Shown here: piece by piece, positions 59,501 to 64,000 of the stretch
Layout of the letters: each line of letters starts with the position of its first letter
Position numbering within the stretch: position 1 is the stretch's first letter
NCBI GenBank assembly: GCA_023935145.1
Contig: CM043698.1
Coordinates: forward strand, 65,552,501 to 65,616,500
DNA length: 64,000 nucleotides
Direction of reading: 5' to 3'
From: Bretschneidera sinensis
Lineage: Eukaryota > Streptophyta > Magnoliopsida > Brassicales > Akaniaceae
Position numbers and translations under genes: made by a program
Notes under the pieces: generated by a model
Database searches by the model: none
What the model was told of the DNA's origin: nothing
The model's input: the letters and a program-made list of their open reading frames with translations, nothing else

Positions 59501-60984
59501 TTAAGTCATCTTTAATACAAACCCAAACAATGCCATAAATGATGCGGTACTTTAATGCTTTGTTAATATCTGGGCATATCCTATTTTATCCCAAACATTA
59601 ATGCATATATAACCAGTAGAAGGTTTCAAATAACAGATTGGGCTCCATTTCAGCTCGGCTAGATGGATTCTGCACTAGGGACCTTTTACCCACCTAGTGG
59701 CAAATGTATGGGCAGGTATATTCTTTAAATAAGGAAGCATGAATTTAACCCAAGAATTAAGTACTAGTAGTAGTTTAGAGAACAAATGCACAATTAGTGA
59801 CTTATGTAATTTGCTTCTAGGATTCTCTTATGAAGCTTGGAATGTACTTTTACTGATTGCTTGCATATCTCTAGATAACTGATTTGGTATACACTTCAGT
59901 AAAGTAAAATATTTATAATTAGCTTAGCTGAATCCTTACATCTTGAACCCACCGAATCCCTTGAGCAATAGTGTCTTCTTTCCGAAGACAATAAATCTGC
60001 CTCAAGAGCCAATCATCAATAGCATCTTCCATCACCAACTGTAATATTTGCTTTGATATCCAAAAGACTTGTCTTCTGCATTAAAAATGATGATAACAAA
60101 ATATTGAATACCAATAAATATAATGATAAGGCTTAAAATTAATTCATAATAGCAAGCCACTAATGTTCAATATAATCACATCAGTCGGACAGATCAGACA
60201 ACTGCATGCAGAAGGATCGAGAAAAGAAACCTTGAAGCTCTACATGCTCAACCACACATAAAAATGCGAACATCATAAGAGGTAGTAGATTCTAAAAATT
60301 GTTAGTGTTCCCTTTTTTTTTAATTCTGAAAATGGTTTTTACTTGTTGAGGAATTATATAAAGAACTTCTTAAGGCATAATTATTGGGTAGAATTTTCTT
60401 TTAATAAAATGAAATGCCGGCCTACAATCTCGACCAATTGAGTAGTGATAAGAGGAAAAAGTTGAATATTTGATGATTAATGAGCCAGGATATTTTGGAT
60501 GAAATAACATGCCATATATTGGATTAGATAACATCCAAGCCTAGATTCTAGAGGCAATGACTACATGTTTTTGAATTGATTTTATCATTTTTCAAACACC
60601 CCCCCCCCCCTCCCCTTTTCAGTTTAGTCTAGGCAGAGACCTCCAAGACAGATTTTGATCTATAGGCTAACCAGTTTCTTAACTATTCTAATATAACTCC
60701 ACTAATAAGGAATCCCAACATTTCATGAAGCAACTTCTTGGTTATTGAAACACAGAATAACCAAATAAAGCTTACAATAACACTGAAACATCACTTCAGG
60801 AAAATAAAATGCACAAATTGCTATCACTGAATACATCGGCACAAAATATAATTTTCTAGCAAAATGAATCAGTGGTTACTAAAATAAGTCAAGGATTAGC
60901 TCACCTTAGCCAGCCTCTTCTCTTAAGCTGAAATACGTTATCAACTAGATTTAATATAGGTACACTAACATTAGGCGGCGTCCA
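56559..60984 (-). CDS. PX-domain / Nexin_C sorting-nexin-like protein, C-terminal five exons
   Basis: Exons (minus strand) are 60984-60905, 60075-59940, 57681-57489, 57317-57235 and 56681-56559 (TAA at 56559-56561), with good GT..AG sites and phases: about 204 residues and stop. They encode the Nexin_C domain: PPNVSVPILNLVDNVFQLKR, RQVFWISKQILQLVMEDAID, GIRWVQDVLWPDGIFFTRIG, ASDVKKLLFDGAPTALVSLI, GHKQYRRCARDIYYFTQ and a C-terminal LKSVFPELRDLLIDLHEKM. Related plant proteins have N-terminal PXA and PX phosphoinositide-binding domains; those exons would be beyond the right edge, past the copia element sitting in the upstream intron. A role in endosomal membrane trafficking is inferred from the family. 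Confidence 0.93.
57780..57798. repeat. Poly(G) run
   Basis: 19 consecutive G in an intron of the PX-domain gene, preceded by a poly(A) run. Confidence 0.85.
58320..58570 (-). repeat. Possible LTR/TRIM remnant in a PX-gene intron
   Basis: A TATA box (CTATAAATAG on the minus strand near 58350-58360) is followed by a GAGAGG-rich leader, with a GC-richer upstream part. It looks like an LTR promoter, but no ends or primer-binding site were found. Confidence 0.25.
59171..59398 (-). other. Unidentified ORF in a PX-gene intron (possible alternative exon or captured fragment)
   Basis: About 75 codons on the same strand as the PX gene, open from a possible acceptor (TTCTTAAAG near 59398) to a TGA at 59171-59173. 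The composition looks protein-coding (LCLAPNAFIETELKNFEVVS, CHGHLHEGDPGKAADRF). It is GC-richer than the surrounding intron. I recognise no domain. It could be an alternative terminal exon, a pseudogene fragment, or a piece carried by a transposon; a MITE lies just beside it. Confidence 0.35.
59418..59535. mobile_element. Tourist-like MITE with ~25-bp terminal inverted repeats
   Basis: The left end reads atggccttgtttgggtttgt, then attaa. The right end is its reverse complement with a single mismatch in the first 25 bases (...ttaatacaaacccaaacaatgccat). The element is 118 bp with no coding capacity. GGCCTTGTTTGG resembles Tourist/Harbinger MITE ends. The target duplication is not clear. Confidence 0.75.
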
Positions 60985-61318
60985 CTGCAAGAAAATCAAT
61001 TGTAATCATCCAATAGATGTCCAAAAGAGAAGTGTGCTGGCAGATTAAGTGAACAAACAAACATCATGTGGTCCAACCAAAGAGATGAATAAACAAACAG
61101 CTATGCAATGCAACAAGTTAGAGAAAAAAAAAATCAAAAAGACCACTAAACCACAAATTAAGAGTATGAATCCATCTATCCTCAATCAAAATAATGGACT
61201 TCTCTTCCCCATCAAATTCCACACTAACCAAAAAATACTGTGGACTCGAGGGTTTAAAATGTCTGAATAGCAACTTTCTACATGCTTATCAATGTTCCTT
61301 TTCCTGATAATATCTAAC

Positions 61319-61620
61319 TGTTAGAATTTAAGAGGGTAAAGAGATGTGAGAATTGAAGAGAGTAAAGAGATTGTACAAATGCTTACTTGAGTTTATATTA
61401 TTGAGAATACAATTAAGAGTATATATAGGTTGTTAAAGGAAAAAGACATTCCTTAAAACAAGGAAGGAAACATGATCTAAAGTAAGCCTTAAAACAAGGA
61501 AGGAAACATGGCCTAAAGTAAGCCTTAAAACAAGGATGAATATATGGCAAATATGGGTGAAGTGGAATAGTTAGTGACCCTAATTAAAGAAAAGAATACG
61601 GACTTTGCCATCCATTGACA
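61319..61620 (-). repeat. 3' LTR of the third copia element
   Basis: 302 bp with ends TGTTAG..TTGACA (plus strand). It contains a 36-bp tandem repeat (ccttaaaacaagga units at 61451, 61487 and 61523) and a TATATATA-type box near 61420-61427. Confidence 0.88.
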
Positions 61621-61632
61621 GCCCCCCTCAAA
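61621..61632 (-). other. Polypurine tract of the third copia element
   Basis: TTTGAGGGGGGC on the minus strand directly before the LTR. Confidence 0.85.
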
Positions 61633-64000
61633 TTGATGCAGGTTGATCAATAAGCATCAATTTGCTGCTTAAGAAGCAATGTCGATGGCGAGTGAGCGCT
61701 TTGGTGAAGATATCAGCAATTTGTAGGTCAGTGGAAACATGTGGAAGAGTGATAACACAAGCTTCAAATGCTTCGCGGATAGAGTGACAGTCGACTTCAA
61801 TATGCTTCGTACGCTCATGATAGACAGGATTGGCCGTGATCTGAATAGCACTTGTATTATCAGCATGTAGAGGTGTAGGATTAGTTGCAGAAAAATCTAG
61901 CTCAGCAAGCAAACCTCGAAACCAAATAATTTCGGAACAAGCAAGAGACATCGCCCGATACTCAGATTCTGTAGATGACTTAGAAACTCTGTCTTGCTTC
62001 TTACTCTTCCATGAGATCAATGCATCACCTAAGAACACACACCAACCAGTAATGGAGCGACGTGTATCAGCACAACCAGCCCAATCAGCGTCGCTATAAG
62101 CAGTAAGTCGAGGAGAATTGCCTGCAGGAAAGAATAAGCCACGGGCAGAAGTTCCCTGAACATAGCGTATGATCCTACGGACAGCAACCAAATGAAGGTG
62201 ACGAGGGGTCTGAAGAAACTGGCTGACTTGTTGTACTACAAAGGAAATGTCCGGTCTAGTAATGGTGAGGTAGACAAGACTGCCCACCAACTTTCGGTAT
62301 AAACTAAGATCAGCAAGTAAATCACCCTCCTCTTTGCGAAGCTTGACATTCAATTCCATGGGAGTATCAACAGAAGTGGCCTCCTGTAGGCCTGCTGTAG
62401 CCACCAGGTCACTAGCATACTTATATTGATTGAGTGAAATACCCGACGGACTACGATGCACCTCAAGACCGAGAAAATATGTAAGAGACCCAAGATCTTT
62501 CATATGAAAGGACTCGGAGAGATGGGTCTTGAGCCGGCCAAGTAAAACAGAATCGGAACCAGTAATCACAATATCATCAACATAAACTAAAAGAACAACA
62601 ATACCCATGTCTGATTTTCGAAGAAACAAGGAAGTGTCATACTTGCTCTGCTTGAATGAGAATTGTAATAAATTAGTTCGAAATTTATCAAACCAAGCCC
62701 TTAGAGCTTGTTTGAGACCATAAAGGGAGCGACGAAGCTTACACATATGTGAGTTTGGAGAAGGAAACAATCCTGGGGGGCTTCATATAAATACACTCTT
62801 TAAGATCCCCATGAAGAAAAGCATTCTTGACATCCATCTGATGTAGTGGCCAATCATTGGAAGCAGCAAGAGCTAGAATCATACGAACAGTGGTCATCTT
62901 AGCCACAGGAGCAAAGGTTTCTTCATAATTAACACCATATTCCTGTTTATTTCCAAGTGCAACAAGCCGAGCTTTATAACGATCCAAACTTCCATCAGAT
63001 CGAACCTTGACAGAGTAAACTCATTTGCAACCCAGGGGGACTATAGTGGAAGGACAAGGTGCAATGTCCCAGGTGTGATTGGCCTCTAAAGCAGCAATTT
63101 CTTCCTGCATAGCTTGTCTCCAACAATCATGCTTGACAGCATGTGAGTAGCATGTGGGAATATCAAAATTGGACAATGCAGCAGTAAGAGCAGAAGCAAA
63201 CCACCCATACCTATCCAGAGGTAAAGATATTCGAGAAGAGCGACGTACCAAGTGTTCTGAAGGTGCTGCAACTGACTGGAGCATGGTAGGATCAGATATC
63301 GGTTAAGCCATCGGAAGAGACTGTGGGCGGGAGCGTCTCGTATATACAATACCTGGTTTAAAGCGAGAGCTGACTTGATGAAGATCTGAAAATTGTTGCT
63401 CAAAGGAGGGGAGGACCACCGTAGAAGAAGAGGGCTCAGAGGACATAGGAAAGAAATGTTGATTTTCAAAGAAAATAACATTCCTAGAAATACGTATACG
63501 ATGTAAGGTAGGATCATAGCAAACAAATCCCTTTTGACACACATTATATCCCAAGAATGCATATCTAACAGATTGTGCAGATAATTTATGTCGCTCATGG
63601 GGAGGTAAATGGACAAAACATACACAACCAAAGATATGTAGATTATCATAACTAGGTTCTATAGCAAACAAGCGGAAATAGGGAGACTCCATGTGTAAGA
63701 TTTGGGAAGGTAAACGATTAATCAAGTGAGTAGCAGTTTTCAAAGCCTCGACCCAGAACATTGATGGAACAGATGATTCTAACAAGAGAGTACGTACCAC
63801 ATCAAGAAGATGACGATTTTTACGTTCGGCTACTCCATTCTGTTGGGGAGTAGCAGGACATGAACGTTGATGAATAATACCTTTAGAAGCCAAGAATTCC
63901 TGAAACTCAGTAGACAAATATTCACCACCAGAATCTGTGTGTAATGTCTTAATAGTCGCAGAAAATTGATTGTCAACATACGCTAAAAATTTAGTGAAAG
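61628..64000 (-). pseudogene. Third copia element Pol: integrase, RT and RNase H
   Basis: The integrase core tail begins at the window edge with a TDSGGEY-like motif and QQNGVAERKNRHLLDVV (about 63830), then LHIFGCVCFVHLPPHERHKL. A stop lies near 63303 (LPMA*PIS). RT begins [11 protein letters not shown].., with a TGA at 63018-63020 where tryptophan is expected. It continues [20 protein letters not shown] and [15 protein letters not shown]; a small indel lies near 62770. The catalytic YVDDIVITG is near 62575. RNase H has SDADWAGC, STESEYRAMS and HERTKHIEVDCH and ends at 61628. There are only about three disabling changes in ~2.3 kb, so this is the least decayed element here. Confidence 0.93.

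Larger units (their letters stand above)
61319..64000 (-). mobile_element. Third copia element (truncated by window edge) in a PX-gene intron
   Basis: The 3' LTR is at 61319-61620, followed upstream by the polypurine tract (61621-61632) and RNase H, RT and integrase in copia order on the minus strand. The 5' LTR and gag lie beyond base 64000. The five bases before the LTR (ctaac, 61314-61318) are the predicted target duplication. It lies in the same orientation as the PX gene, upstream of the exon at 60984-60905. Coding is only lightly damaged. Confidence 0.92.

Overview
This is nuclear DNA from a flowering plant, almost certainly a eudicot. It is strongly AT-rich. Its genes have many short exons with GT..AG introns, and it carries retrotransposons primed by plant tRNA-iMet and tRNA-Asp. 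The host genes have clear plant orthologues: a VRN1-type B3 transcription factor, a second B3 (REM-like) gene, a CDCA7-like zinc-finger protein, and the C-terminal part of a PX/Nexin_C sorting-nexin-like protein. I cannot name the species from sequence alone. There are no bacterial features, no CRISPR array, and no tRNA or rRNA gene that I can see.

Layout. 1-2171: a Ty3/gypsy relic on the minus strand, arranged pol tail - LTR - primer-binding site - gag. It abuts a 47-codon 3' fragment of a plant seryl-tRNA synthetase on the plus strand (2172-2315). 2316-10295: gene-poor AT-rich DNA with several repeat families, including about eight copies of a ~112-bp tandem repeat (7481-8390). 10296-16366: a dead VRN1-like two-B3 gene on the plus strand, with a 4.84-kb Ty1/copia element (11123-15960, target duplication gttgt) sitting inside one of its exons. 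19020-22589: the intact VRN1-like gene on the minus strand, tail-to-tail with the dead copy; its five exons give 335 aa. 22800-27450: AT-rich DNA with no gene seen.

27450-42090 is a nested transposon block: a LINE remnant; the left LTR, gag, protease and integrase of a second copia element; and, inside that integrase, an 11.26-kb Athila-like Ty3/gypsy element on the minus strand (30486-41746, target duplication aggac). The copia integrase resumes at 41752 and is truncated near 42090. 42344-44291 is a second two-B3 gene (minus strand, four exons, 335 aa). A decayed first exon of a tandem relative and a duplicated flank lie upstream of it. 48219-54418 is a five-exon CDCA7-like gene (354 aa). 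Its intron 3 holds a direct duplication in which one copy carries a SINE and the other is the empty site. Its start-codon/promoter segment is also duplicated near 46.65 kb. 55.28-55.8 kb is a LINE RNase H remnant. 56559-60984 holds the last five exons of the PX/Nexin_C gene. The intron upstream of those exons contains a third copia element (61319 to the window end).

How it fits together. The host genes are likely chromatin or transcription regulators (two B3 genes and the CDCA7-like gene) plus one membrane-trafficking gene. They are not an operon-like unit. The structure of the window comes from local gene duplication (three or four B3 loci, and the CDCA7 promoter) and repeated retrotransposon insertion. 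I did not find a convincing new multi-gene system. The observations most worth checking are the structural ones: the pol-LTR-gag arrangement next to the synthetase fragment, the SINE with its own internal empty site, the B3 and CDCA7 duplications, the promoter-deleted LTR, the duplicated polypurine tract in the Athila-like element, and an unexplained ORF in a PX-gene intron.
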